A stretch of DNA of 64,000 nt from Hyaloscypha bicolor E. Taxonomy: Eukaryota > Ascomycota > Leotiomycetes > Helotiales > Hyaloscyphaceae. The translations under genes and the position numbers were made by a program. Below are positions 1 through 11,698 of the stretch, in pieces. Position 1 is the stretch's first letter; every line of letters starts with the position of its first letter. The notes below the pieces were generated by a model. That model was given only the letters and a program-made list of their open reading frames with translations, was not told the origin of the DNA and did not search any database. The stretch spans positions 1,177,463 to 1,241,462 of the forward strand of contig NW_020194518.1 in NCBI RefSeq assembly GCF_002865645.1, in the 5' to 3' direction.

Positions 1-1074
1 TACAAACCGTAGAGAATGGTGACCACAGCGATCTGAATCACCCCATGGCCCCAACTCTTGGGGTCCTTGGCAGCCTCCTTGATATCTTTCATGTTGTAGT
101 GCCCAGTGCCGCCACTATATGACTCAGCAAGCTCAGCACGGTGCTTCATGAGTGCTTTGTCTTCGTCGTTCAGGAAATAAGCTGTTTGGTAATTCTTCGG
201 GACTAGAAAGATGCACATCGCCGCCCACACTACGGTGATGATGCCTTCAAGAATATAAAGCCTGTAGATCTGTAAGACAAAATATTTATAGAGCAGGGTG
301 TGAGAGTTACCAGCGCCACCCCGGGTAGCCGGCCACGCCGTCCATGTGCAAAATTGCCCAGGCTAGCAGACCGCCGAAGGCTCCTGACAAGGCCGAAGCA
401 ACTAAGTCATCGTTAAACAGAAACTAAAGTGAGAGACATGGGCACTTACTAAATAGGTAAGCAACTCGTATAGCAAGTTCTTCTCGCTTGTACCAATTGC
501 ATAGGAGCAACGTCATGGAGGGGAAGAGACACCCCTCGAAGAATCCGAGGAAAATACGGGTCACAACCAGAGACGAAAATCCCTTGACGAATCCGGTGCT
601 TAGACAAACGATGCCCCAGCAGAAGGTAATGAAGGGGATGACTCGATTGAATTGGAGGCGTTTGACGAGGATTGATGTTGGGAACTGATGCGTTTATTAG
701 CCGGAGAGGACGTGGTCCGGAGCTCACCATTGGCTTACCTCTGCAAGAATGTAGAAGATATAAAAGACGGAAACCGCGGTCTAGAAAACAAGATTAGTAT
801 GTTAGAAGAGGTTTCATGTAAGGGAATAAACATTTAGTTCCGAGCCTTTCAACCCAATATCCATAATCATTCCCTGTGTTGCCGCGAACCCAATGTTACC
901 TCTGTCAAGATAGCTGATGAGCATCAACATCATCATGACAGGTGCGATGAACAAATCCAGCTTTCGAAGAAGCTTCGCCTCTTTCTTCTTGTACTCAATT
1001 GACTCCGGAGTTTCTTGCTCGACATCTTCGGTGAAGCTGTCTTGAGCCTTCTCTTCGGTTATGGATGAAGCCAT
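1..1074 (-). CDS. MFS transporter, anion:cation symporter (allantoate permease-like) family, 3' end beyond window
   Basis: Predicted plasma-membrane major facilitator importing a small organic anion; allantoate, nicotinate and related acids are typical substrates in this family, but the substrate cannot be read here. The start at 1074 gives a charged cytosolic N-terminus, then KLDLFIAPVMMMLMLISYLD and RGNIGFA, the classic first membrane segment of the family. I trace five exons with short introns. The second encodes TAVSVFYIFYILAE, the third a long stretch containing RIFLGFFEGCLFPSMTLLL (family motif after helix 4), the fourth GAFGGLLAWAILHMDGVAGY, and the fifth LYILEGIITVVWAAMCIFLV followed by the cytosolic loop. 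The frame is open through base 1, so the C-terminal half lies outside the window. No break was seen in the visible part. Confidence 0.88.
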
Positions 1075-1803
1075 CTTGAATTAATTAATCTAGACGAAGA
1101 GTGACCTTTGTTGGCGTCGAGTTTGGCAGAGATGCAGCGATCTGCGTCTATTATGAGTCCTCGAACATCAGGCTTTTTTATGCCAGGGCCTGATTCGAGC
1201 ACCAATTTTGGGGTAAAGAAAAGTGAGGTGAATCTTACGTTGCGGGGAAATATCAGAAAGATCCTGGTATTCCAATTTCTTTCAAGTCGGCCATTTCTGA
1301 AGCCCGGGAATAAGCAGTGCAAGTCTCAGGCCCACGATTCCATCCATCCCACTTTTCAATTCCCACGACGTCAGACGGCTGCTTGGATGCGCCCTGGGGA
1401 AAGTTCTCCAACGACGGGGGTATGTTTGTGCTTACCAGAGTGATCGACATGGAACTGAGGGGAAGAAGCTGTGCCTTCGGGGCGAGGCCCGAAAGCCGAC
1501 GCTTTGCAGGAATTGAACCGAAGGGGGAAAATAAGCCGTGGAAGTCACTTGATCTGACCTGAAGAAGAAGGAGTCGTGTTAAGGTATTGTTGGTCTTTTT
1601 GTAGCTGTTTGATATGTCTAAAAGAGTTAACTTTTCTCCGCATCACACCCCTCTCCCGGTTCCTCAGCCACCTGCCATGAAAAGGGAGGCGAGAAATGTT
1701 AAGCGAACCCCTATTTAAGCATTAAAATTAATCGGAATTATGAACATTCCTCCTAGCGCTCCGTCTACTACCTAAGGCAAGAAAATACCTCAGACAATGG
1801 AAT
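1075..1803. other. Intergenic spacer, no gene seen
   Basis: Holds the upstream region of the MFS gene and the 3' flank of the phosphatase-jacalin gene. Several short overlapping frames on both strands (about 60-110 codons) lack domain signatures and look like chance frames. Confidence 0.5.
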
Positions 1804-3225
1804 CTACTTCGGCGCATAGATAAAAGCCAACTGATCCATTTCATCCCCATCCTGCCCCATGAACCCAACAATTTGCCACCCACTCGGCGCCGAAAATGTA
1901 GCACAATCACTCGTGCTTGTGCCAGCCGCCAGCGTCCTCCCCAGGCTCGTCGTAGCTAGAATATAAAAATTCCTCGTCTGGCCGCTCTTCTGGCCCTGGC
2001 AGAGTTTTGCGGTAACCCAATACTCAGAACTTCCAAGCGTGAGACTCGCAGCTGTACCACCCGTGCCACCGTGGGTGAGCGTCGTTCCGGAAGTGAGAGT
2101 CAATCCGACTGAGTCCAAACGGGAGCCGCCACGGAAGGATAAGACAGAGGCTTTTGGGGTGGCGGGAAGAGACTCGAGGTCATTGAACCAGTTTCCGTGG
2201 GGTCCGCCCCAGAAGCCTGATTGGCGGCGTGTGCTGCTGACGGCCCAGGTGAAGTTGACGGTAATGGGGTTGTGGTCACTCAGGATGCTGCCATCGGATT
2301 GCAAGAATTTCGAGGACTCGTAGTTGAAGTATGTAGCCTCGAGGGAAAGTTGCTTAGAGCCACGGTAGAGGACTTTGTCAACGGTCTCACAAGTGTTGAT
2401 TAAGGAAGGGTTGTCGCAAATCGTCTCGACGGTGGGGTTCACGCCTCCCTTCTCGAGCTGGACGAAACCATCAGTTAGGCCATTTTGGGTTTCGAAGACG
2501 GTGATACCGTCTGCGGAGCGGGTGTAGCGCGAGTTGGTGTCTCCGTAGACTACTACCGAGTTTCCGATGGACCAGGTATCGATGTAGTCTGCTACCTGCT
2601 GGAGATTCGCAGCACGTGCTACCTCGTCTCCAGCTTCGGTTCTGGAAAGAATGAGCATATTAGCCAAATTTGGGGAGGTACGACGAACCCGGCATCTGCG
2701 TGGAGATTGTAGAAGTCAATATAAACACCTTCTTCAACAATGAGGCGCATGAATGTGAAGCCTTTCGGTGTCAAGCAGTCAGCTCCTGACGCATCGGAGC
2801 ACGTGCCCCATTTCTCGCGAGCAAAGTCGATCCAGTCAAAGTTCGACAACGTGTTGAGCCCGGAGCCGATGGCCGCGCCACCGGAAGTTGCGGTGCGGTA
2901 TGAATGGTCATCCGTGGCGTAAATATATGCATGATAGTTGAAGTGTTCTTGGAAGTCAGTTTTGGCCCGTCACGTGATTGAAAAGGGGTTTTAATGGGCA
3001 CATATCTTCTTGGACGTGGATAACGTCGTAATCATATTTTGCGAACAATGAACCGATTGTACCAGCGTTCGTTGCCTTATCGCCAGGAACGGCATTGTCG
3101 TTCAGGATGGCAGGAAGTCCAGCGACGTTGAATGACAGGATGTTGAGATCCCCACTCGTGGCTGCTGCTGAGACCGAGGAGGAGAGCGTAGCAGCCACTG
3201 CTGCAAGGCTGAAGAGAAGAGCCAT
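1804..3225 (-). CDS. Secreted endonuclease/exonuclease/phosphatase-fold protein with C-terminal jacalin-like lectin domain
   Basis: Likely a secreted phosphodiesterase (sphingomyelinase/DNase I fold) targeted to glycans by a lectin domain. The start at 3225 gives a signal peptide (MALLFSLAAVAATLSSSVSA), then the fold's first strand LNILSFNVAGLP. Catalytic motifs seen in order are VQED, NLHADAG, YGDTNSR and SDHNPITVNF. From about 2200 down to 1804 the protein continues with GGPHGNWFND, RGGSRLDSVGLTL, THGGTGG and SSEYWVTAKL, the pattern of a jacalin-type beta-prism. Exon 3 is 1804..2641 and its intron (2642..2688) is canonical and phase-consistent. The exon 1/exon 2 junction near 2960..3010 does not join in frame with any GT-AG pair I could find, so a non-canonical splice or a 1-base error is possible. 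The fold assignment is strong; the substrate is inferred. Confidence 0.82.
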
Positions 3226-6200
3226 GGTTATCGAAAGAACGTTGAGGTTTGTTGATTTTCTTCGCTTTAAGAAGAACCTGCAGGGAGTTATAGAAACCTG
3301 GGTTCTCGAATGACGCATCGGAAATGAGGACGATCATGATTTTTGCACTTCACAACCCCGTGGTTTCCCTTCTCAGGACCTTCTGGCACATGATCCACGC
3401 TATCGCGGTATCATTTGCAAATAGATCGGATCTGGATCTCAACTCGGAGCTAGTGCCGGGAGGAAACGATCAAGCGCGGCTCCAATCCGCCAGTAATTAC
3501 TATTGTATTGCCGTACCTAACGTATCGGCAGTGATCCAGCAGCCAAGGCTGCTGAATACTTCTACTCCGGCACTGATGTGGAAATCACTTGCCTTCATTG
3601 GAGTGCTTTGAAACTTAAATATAAGAGAATTTCGGAGCAAACTTCTAGAAAAGATCAAAAATGAGGGGCAGTTCCTGCCAAGATGTTGCCAAGCCCGCAC
3701 CCCGAAAGAATGGCCGCGGTCTATAGAGATGTATATCAGACATTTGCACGTGTTGGTTTGAATGGAAGAAGCATTCAGAATGCGAACTTGACGGATCAAG
3801 AAGCTTAAGTAGTAATAATTATATGTTTGGAATTCTTTATGAATAAAGTTCCGCGTGAAAAATCACGTGGACATCCTGATTGAACAGTTCAACAATTCCG
3901 TACCCCTGGACAGTTTGATCGAGATTTCAATTCAATATGCGGGTGAGTCCATTTTAAAAATGCCATCCAACAAAGATTTTCTTAAGAAACACAAAACATA
4001 GGGGGGGGAAGTGAAAGATAAGGTCGTTTCTTGAGCTCACCTTCGAAGACAAGCAGCAGGAAGCTCAGTAAAACTTCCTTATAAAATCGACAAATATGAG
4101 GCGAGGGAAAGTTATCTCTGACAAGCAACTCGGCATAAAGGTTTTCAAGTCTTGTGGTGTTCAAGGAGGAATGCGAAAGACGGGCTAAACCCCACCAAGG
4201 GGGGTTCGTTGAACGCGGGGACAGGCGTTTGTGGCGTGATCTATGTTACCCGAACGGCTCGTGACTGAAGGAACATGTAAAGAAAACCACCTGAAAGATC
4301 ACGAGCTATAAAAGTCCCTGGTGGTATTTTACAAAGACAGGAGAATTTACCTTTGAAACATTGAATTTTGGGGTCGCACTGAAGAAAGGTTTCTCGAAAT
4401 ATTAAGGTCAGTAGAGCCGGCTCAAAAATTACTCAGCATTGATCGCTATAACCTCCACTGAACTACGAGCCATAACGGACGCCATTGCTCAATAGATCTA
4501 ATGGCGACTTCTATTCCATCAACTTTCAGTTATTCTATCAGGTCTTGAACCGCGTCTATGCGACTGGAAAATACGTTTAATAACACCTATTTCTTTCAAC
4601 ATCACCTCCACTGAGTTGAAGACTATACCCTACCGTGAAATACACCATTTTGTCATCGTGCTATTGACCACGGTGAAAAAGAAAAGGAAAATCATGGATG
4701 GGATTATTGAACCCAAGGCGAGCGTGGATTCAAAGAAAAGAAGACGAATCCGGAGTTCAGTCTTCCAGATCCACAAAAGCAGCTCGAACGTGGTCTCAAA
4801 AGCCGGCACATCTAATTTCTACAGTAGCCCTTGATATAGGACAAATTCTCACCTCCAACTATCCAGCACTGACGGGAAACAGGCGGTGCAATTGGTACAG
4901 GATCATTTGTTGATTCTGGGAGCATCCTCTCTGAAACGGGTCCTGCACCACTGTTCATAGACTACCTCTCCATAATGTCCGTCGTCTGGTGCGTCGTGAA
5001 GAACTTGGCTAGGGTGGTCGTGTTACTTCCCACGAAAGGAATCTCGATCCCGTACTTGGTCAATTGTTTCATCAAAACGTCGTTAGCATTCGCAGCGGGA
5101 TGTGATCCCCCCCGGTTCATCAATGCGGGCGATTGATAAATCGGGCTCCCGATTGACCAATCGTAGCGCCTGATTGGTTAATAGGGGGTGGATTACGATT
5201 CGGGCTCTACACTAGGTCCCGATTAGTTAATCGGGCAATATTGAAGTCTCAGGCATAGCAAAACCAGTGTATATTAAGATACTTTACTCAAATCAAGCTT
5301 TACTATACATGCATCCTACTACGTTTAGGCGCTTTGATAGTTACCCTAGCCCTTTTTGCTACCCTCGTGTCTCTTGATCAGCTAATTCTTTATCCCCACG
5401 TGCTTGCTCAATAGCTAAGCTCTTCTTCGCTCTCTCAAATTCCCTGCCAGTCTTCTGAACTAACGTAATTAATTTACGATTATTCTCCTTTGCTATACTT
5501 GAAGGGCAGTAGCCTTGTCTTTCTTAATTTATAGAGTATAGAAAGGAAGTAAATTTCTAGTAATATTAGAGTTTATCCTATAAGTAGAGCTAATAATAAG
5601 GCCAACTTCCATAGTTCTGTAATTAGTATCCTTACATAAGCCGGATTGTTCTAAGTCCTTTGAGTCGCAAAAAATTGCCAATAGCAATATTTGCACACCA
5701 GATATTGCACCGGTTGTAATTTTAAATGATTAATAATCTATTAGATTCCCACTAGCTGCACTTGTAAATATAAAAGACGTAAAGCAGTATTATATTATTG
5801 CAAAAGCTCAAACATAACACCTCTTCGAATGCGGAATGAACCATAATAAGATGTACTCAAGAACGCGGCAGAAGTGGGGTGGAACTTAAGAAAGGGGCCT
5901 AGAAACGGTTCCTCCTGAACTAGAAGTATAGCACTAGTGCACATCCGTCTTAGAGGATTAATTAACTGTTCGATGCCGTTGTGGGACTGTTGGTATTGTG
6001 AGAGCGGGTGCTTATTAGTGTGGAGGGATGCGTATTCAGCATATGGGGAAGATAGGGAAGGTGACAATTAAGAAATTAGTCGGTCACAGGGGAATATGAA
6101 GATTGCACTACGCTCGCGTAGGGGTCTTAGCGGACTCAAGGGTATGGTTTAAGGTACCTCGCCCGCTACAAGCTATGTAACTCTAGGCCTGAAGCCCTAA

Positions 6201-6356
6201 AACGAGGGCTGTGACATATTTACAAGGTCGTGGAAGATGTTCAATCGTTATGGTATTGCTGGCGGGGTAACTTTAGCGCTCGGACGCTATAAGAGAGCTA
6301 TTATAGGGCCATTTAGCGACTCTTCCCCTATAAGTACAGGGGATATGCCTTCTAAT
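3226..6356. other. Gene-poor AT-rich spacer with degenerate repeats
   Basis: About 3.1 kb with no credible gene. From about 5270 it becomes AT-rich. At 5105..5235 there is a cluster of short diverged inverted motifs built around CCGATT and AATCGG. Short frames on both strands show no domain signature. It looks like old repeat remains. Confidence 0.5.
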
Positions 6357-6616
6357 GAGCCTAGTATCGTAAGTCTGTGTTTTTAGCGAAGTTTTCAGGC
6401 CACACAAAACCAAAGTCGTCCACTTCACTTTATAGTTTCTCAACAACTACAAATTAAAACCTTAAATAATTCAAGCGCACACGATAAAAGAAGCTAGAAT
6501 GAGTTTAGCAGGCGTTTATAACTAATTCAAACTATAAAAGTAAAGCGTCCAAAATTGTTATGGGGTTCGTTTCTTAGCGAAACGCCCTAAAAACACAGAC
6601 TTGTGATACTAGGCTC
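6357..6616. mobile_element. Short inverted-repeat element (MITE-like), 260 bp
   Basis: The left end 6357..6388 (GAGCCTAGTATC then a-agtctgtgtttttag) matches the reverse complement of the right end 6584..6616 with a few mismatches. The interior is AT-rich and has no coding capacity. No clear target-site duplication was seen, so the superfamily is unassigned. Confidence 0.6.
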
Positions 6617-7114
6617 GTAAAGGTGTGGTACCCCTTGTTTATAGTTTACAGCGTGCTTATGGGAGAGTAGCCTGGAAATATAGGGGGCTTTAGTGGGTGA
6701 GTGTAGTAGAAAGTAGCCTGAAAGTGAACTTGCTGTGCAAATGCCCTGTAATCCCGTCACTTTATACCGCCATCTTCGTAGTAAGGTGTCGTATACTAGT
6801 AGCGAGTAAAGGAATTAGCATTGCAGAGGAGGAAATGAAGAATGAAAGTAGGAAATGCATCAAGGGGGATTGAGAATCGAAGATGGCCTTGCGCCAATGG
6901 TTCACAAAAATCATCCAAGCATGGCAATGCCCCTGAATTGCAGGGTATGAAGGGTTGTATGCACGTACTGACTGGCGCTTGTTTCTAATGTCTATTCGCT
7001 CGCCAGTATATCGCTATTTTGCCTCACGGTAATATGTACCACTCGTATGCTCCCACTTTTCACCATTCATCTGCTTATACACGATCGACGTCCTTCTCTT
7101 GCCGCCACTGAGTA
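6617..7114. other. Spacer, no gene seen
   Basis: About 500 bp downstream of the NIPA gene and upstream of the repeat-rich tract. No coding signature on either strand. Confidence 0.45.
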
Positions 7115-8690
7115 TCAGCGAATGTTGACGCTTCTCCTGTTCCTGTAGCCATCCTCACTTTCTCGACTGGTCTCGAGTATCCTCGTGGTAGAGACAAGAA
7201 CGTATCCTGAACTCTGCATTTCGATCGGGCTCGCAGGGGCGTTGGTAATTCCAATATTGCTATCTCCGAGAGTATAGTCGCCTGCCTGATCATCCGTTTT
7301 CGATAGTGTCAGCAATGCTATGCCGAAGTTGAGAAGGAACCCGCAGACGAGAGAGCGTGGTGATGACTTCTGTTGTGTTGAAGCCGCCGTAGAGAATGAA
7401 AGATGCGGAGAGAGTACAGGTTGTGAACACAACATAGTACATAGCATTGATACTGGGTCGATTAGTATAGAAATACGGTATGTTAAAATTGGATGGGAGA
7501 CACGAACAGTGATGCTGGAAACTCATCCACTGTCTTATTGAGATAATTCATTTGCGTCAAGGTAGACACAACAAGAGTGATCAAGAAGGCGTAAGTGGAA
7601 GGACGCGAGAATTGATTCTCTCCTCCAACTGTGAGCTTGGCAGCAATCGAAAAGGCTTTTACCGCCATGACTGATATAGACCCAACTGAGGAACAGATCG
7701 AGATATAGACAAGTGGGTTCGTCCTGCCCGACTTTGGAGCAACCACATAGATCATGTACGTGGAAAAGCCAGTGACGAGAGAGCAGTAAAGTAGGAACAC
7801 TGCGAACAGATGTTTGACTCGAGTCTGAGAGGATTGCAGAAGTGATACATACATGGCTGGATAGCCAAGTTGAGGATCTCATCAATCGTCTGGATGTCCT
7901 CGTCTGGGGGAGCATGCAATACGAGCATAATGGAGCCCAAGAGGCATGTTGCGCAGCCAAGCCTTCCCAAAGTCCGAACTTCTTCATGCAAGAAATATGC
8001 ACCCATCACAGTCCTGCCAGCTTGTCAGTGATCCATTATCCCTTATAGCCAAGTCAATCGTACCATATCAGAACACTCAGAGCCCCAAGGGGAGTGACCA
8101 GCACAGCCGGAGCGAAAGCATAAGCTATGCTGTTCATGAGCTCCCCAGAAATAACTGATTCATAGTATCAGCCACTGTCGACCCTAATGCTTCACCATCC
8201 TGTATGCTTGCTTACGTGTAAGCATTCCACACCACCAAATGGGACTTCGCAGGTATTCGTGACCATCGCCATTAAAGCCAGGTGCTCGGCTGCTTGTGTG
8301 AGGCCCTACTTCAATAGTACATCAGAAATCAATCCTGCATGATATGCTGCAGTCTATGGCTTGTTCGGTATTCGAAAAGGAATTGATCGCGGCCCTTGAG
8401 GAGCTCGCAGATGTAGAGGAGAGGCAGCGAGTGCGTACCGTTTTCGTAATGACATAACTCGAGCCTGGCAAGGACACCGATGTCAGTATAAGACATTGAG
8501 ATTGCTTGGAGATTGGGGGCAGAAAGGGACATCTCGCTCTCAAGGAGCCATACCAATTGCACAAGAAGCCAATATGGCCAATGTCATGCCAATGAATCTG
8601 CGATTGTTGTTAGTCGCGGGTGATTAGATCATTGGGATGTCCTCCAGGCATCAGTAGAGAGGAAAAGAGAACGCACTTGTCGTCGATCAT
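7115..8690 (-). CDS. NIPA-family magnesium transporter
   Basis: Multi-pass membrane Mg2+ transporter of the NIPA (DUF803) family. The start at 8690 gives MIDDKFIGMTLAILASCAIG, spliced to SSYVITKT; this mirrors the family N-terminus (short acidic start, helix 1, then a Lys-containing loop). Further exons encode EYLRSPIWWCGMLT, MNSIAYAFAPAVLVTPLGAL and MGAYFLHEEVRTLGRLGCA, then LHAPPDEDIQTIDEIL, NPLVYISICSSVGSISVMAV and LTQMNYLNKTVDEF, ending in CGFLLNFGIALLTLSK. These are all family hallmarks in the expected order. At least five short introns interrupt it; the exact boundaries around the third exon are the least certain. The tail after the last helix (about 45 residues) is polar and Ser/Thr-rich. 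It appears intact. Confidence 0.87.
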
Positions 8691-8955
8691 ACTTGCTAAA
8701 AGGTCGCAGTCGTTATTTTTGCCTTGCTATGGAGGGTCGGGAATGTCTGACCACTCTGGTCGAGCTTCTGCGGCTATGAAGCGACCAGGGTTTCGCCATA
8801 CTGGCCGTGGGCGACGAGTGGGCTGAAGCAGGTAAATTTACAGCAAAAGGGCTAACATCCAGGGTATGGATAAATAGCACCTTGCCTGCGATTGCCTAGC
8901 CCCAAAGGCATCGGCTAAGGCGTCAACGGCGGGGGGTGGCTTCTCGTCTTAATGG
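8691..8955. other. Upstream region of the NIPA gene
   Basis: About 265 bp between the NIPA start and the adjacent transposon. No gene seen; presumably holds the promoter. Confidence 0.4.
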
Positions 8956-9322
8956 TAATCGTTCGGCGTTTCCCACCTACAATTCGCCTAGCACGCCTTG
9001 TAGGTGAGGGATAGCGATACGCACAGAACAGCGATACGCAAATCGCACCAAAATTTGTATGGGCAAATCGGACAGATTTGCACTACAATAACGCCTTAAT
9101 TTTTTTAGTTTTAAAATTTACTAAGCTAAAGGGCCTACACCTTGGGATCAATTCCCAAAACTTAGACACTATTTTATTACGCTGCATTGTGAGAATTCAA
9201 AGGGAGAAAAGGAGAGATTCCCACCAAATCTCAGATTTGCGTATCGCTGTTCTGTGCGTATCGCTATCCCTCACCTACAAGGCGTGCTAGGCGAATTGTA
9301 GGTGGGAAACGCCGAACGATTA
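8956..9322. mobile_element. Non-autonomous Tc1/mariner-like MITE with perfect 89-bp inverted ends
   Basis: Arms 8956..9044 and 9234..9322 are exact reverse complements over 89 bp, counting a flanking TA on each side that fits a TA target-site duplication. The outer ends read ATCGTTCGGCG and CGCCGAACGAT. The central ~190 bp holds no credible gene; a 70-codon frame at 9078..9290 runs into the right arm. Perfect arms suggest a recent insertion or ongoing homogenisation. It lies between the NIPA and GMC genes. Confidence 0.88.
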
Positions 9323-9575
9323 GGGCTTGTTAGCAACTCTCCCCCCAGCCCCCCTAATTACCCGTCGGCAATTCCTCGCTTTGCTGGGGCCGACTTACAC
9401 TAGCAAATCGGACCCAGCAACTCCGACAAACTACCAACTCCGACATTGCCATATAATATTAATTATTAAAACAACCACATAAAATATTGCAACAGCGAAA
9501 GAGCAAATTAATCCTTAGTCTATGGGAATCCTGACACCCCGAAATGCAATGCAAAGCTGAGCAGGACATTTCCTC
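9323..9575. other. Short spacer downstream of the GMC gene
   Basis: Contains a C-rich tract (about 9340..9360) and several CAACTCCGAC-like short repeats near 9415..9450. No gene seen. Confidence 0.4.
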
Positions 9576-11698
9576 TCACGCTGCATCCTGTATGATGACA
9601 TCTGCAGCCTTCTCACTGATCATATAGATAGGCAATGCAATGTAAAATCCAGGAATCTTCGGAAACACGCTGGCATCAACAACCCTCAGACTCTGCACTC
9701 CTCTGACCCTGAACCTTGAGTCCAAAACGGCCATTGGGTCACCATCTGCCCCAATTGGACATGTGCAACTCGCATGGTGACCCCAAGCTTCATCTTTGAT
9801 GAACGTCTTCATTTCAGCCTCAGTCGTCACATTTGGTCCCGGCCAAACTTCAGTAAACGATCCGTCTAGTGGAATAAGGTCCCTGAAAGCTTGACGCGAG
9901 TACTCCATAGCTTCATATACTGCTTGCAAATCCTTCTCGTCAGCGCCACCTGTGGTCACTCCTGTGTCGAACGAGTTGAAGTGGATGATTGGTGTGTCCC
10001 GTGGGTCGGCAGATCGTAGTTGTACTGTGCCGGCACTGTTGCGACTGTGGGCTTTGAGCGTGATCCATGCCCAGTGCCGAGCATCTTTCAGCGCAATATT
10101 TGAGTATCCTGGGTAATAGCCGGAGAAGTATGCTGGTGCGCCTGAGATGAGAAGATCAGGGTCACCATCTGCGACTGACGACTTTTTGACAACGGCAATG
10201 GCAACTCCGTTGGTAGCGTACGTTCCCTTGGTAATTTGATCGATTCCATGTATCCATTGTGTGAGACAAGGGTCGGGCATCGTGCGTAAGAAGGTACATT
10301 TTGAAGTGATGACAAAATCTGTTTGGGTTTTGCCGACAACTGTCGTTTCGTATCTGTCCTCTGAGTGAAGGGTGAGTTAGCAATTTCTCTATCGGGATTG
10401 TTTCGGGAAGACACATTGTCTCAGTGGAATATCATGAGACAGTCAAAATTATGAAATGGATTTCTTCCCCAAAACCTACGCAAATTCGTGCCTACTCCCG
10501 GGAGGTCGACCACTACGGGAATGTTGAATTTCCTCAGCTCTTGTGCCGGACCAATCCCGCTCAACTTCAGAAGTTGAGGCGTGTTGAAAGCGCCCGCTGA
10601 AATAATGACCTCTCGTGTCGCGTTGACGCTCCCAGAACCGGTAGGTGATGCTGACCCAGATCGAAGGTCTGCCCGATACAGACTTACGCCCTCCAAAAAG
10701 TCGACACCAGCAACTTTCGGAGTTGTGCCGTTTTGAACGAACCTTAAGTTTGTCACTAGCGTGTTGAGGCGAACATCAAGCTTGTATTTCCTTAACCCAT
10801 CGGTATTGACAGCATTTGCGGTATCCAGGACGAAATTTCGAGGGCCATTGCGAGTCGAGTTCCACATTGCTAGTGGAACTTGGTATAGGCCTTCTTTCTC
10901 TGGCTGCCCTGGAGCATTGATGTCGCGGAGTAACACTTGCCCCAACCCAACAACAGTTTCTACCAGAAGTCCAAGAAGTCCCTTTCCCATAGCTGTTGCA
11001 GCCGAGACAACGAGTGACAGGAGTTTCTGGTCTTCAATTACCAAGGCAAGGGATGTCAATGATGTCCCAAGCCAGCCGCTGTAACCGTGCCCAACAATAC
11101 TGCTGGGGAGGTATCCATTGCGCTCCAATCTTTGGAAATACTTTCTCATGTTCGCAGGTGCCCAGGAAGTGTCCCCTGTCACGGTCATTATGTTTTCCCA
11201 GTCGCTCTCGTGAGGATATATAGTAATCAAGGCGTTGTGAGCCGAGCAACCACCAAGGGTTCCAGATCGAGGGTAAAGAATTCCAAGTGGGGTTGAACCA
11301 GGCGGTGCTGATGTTCCGACAAAGAGACTTCCTGAAGGTGTCTTCCATGTCATCTTAGAATCCTTTTCTTGTCGAGCTTGATCTGTATAGTGGCTGACGA
11401 AGTAGTCCCATTTCATCGGTCCGTACTCTGTAGACTGCAACTGCAACGCTGGAACTTGTTCTTGGTAACTTGAGCCCTGATCATCTCCCGCATCAATCAA
11501 AAGCACCTTGAAACCGGCGATGGCAAGTCTTGCAGCCAGAGGTCCACCCCCAGGTCCTGAGCCAATAATCACATACTCATAGTCTTCAAGCCAAGTTGGC
11601 TTTGACTGTCCTTTCTGTTGCCCGAAGGAATTTTTATAGGAGTCTTGTTCGGAATATCTCGGGACAGCACTAGTAGCAATCAGAACAAACCAATTCAT
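9576..11698 (-). CDS. GMC-family FAD oxidoreductase (glucose oxidase/choline dehydrogenase type)
   Basis: FAD-dependent alcohol or sugar oxidoreductase of the glucose-methanol-choline family. Two exons, 10480..11698 and 9576..10360, join in phase through a GT-AG intron to give 667 residues, a usual length. Motifs: dinucleotide-binding YVIIGSGPGGGPLAARLA (about residues 42-59), GMC signature 1 SGTLGGCSAHNAL (about 145-157), GMC signature 2 SAGAFNTPQLLKLSG, and C-terminal GHHASCTCPIG with the catalytic His (about 604), ending IPGFYIALPIYMISEKAADV. The splice restores NLQDRYETTVVG, the family's conserved NLQDH-like turn. The start at 11698 gives a short hydrophobic N-terminus; an upstream signal exon is possible, but the one candidate I found is out of frame. 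Substrate unknown. Confidence 0.9.

Noticed and set aside
9078..9290. 70-codon frame within the MITE at 8956..9322
   Set aside because: Its 3' half is the inverted arm itself, with no domain signature; a chance frame.
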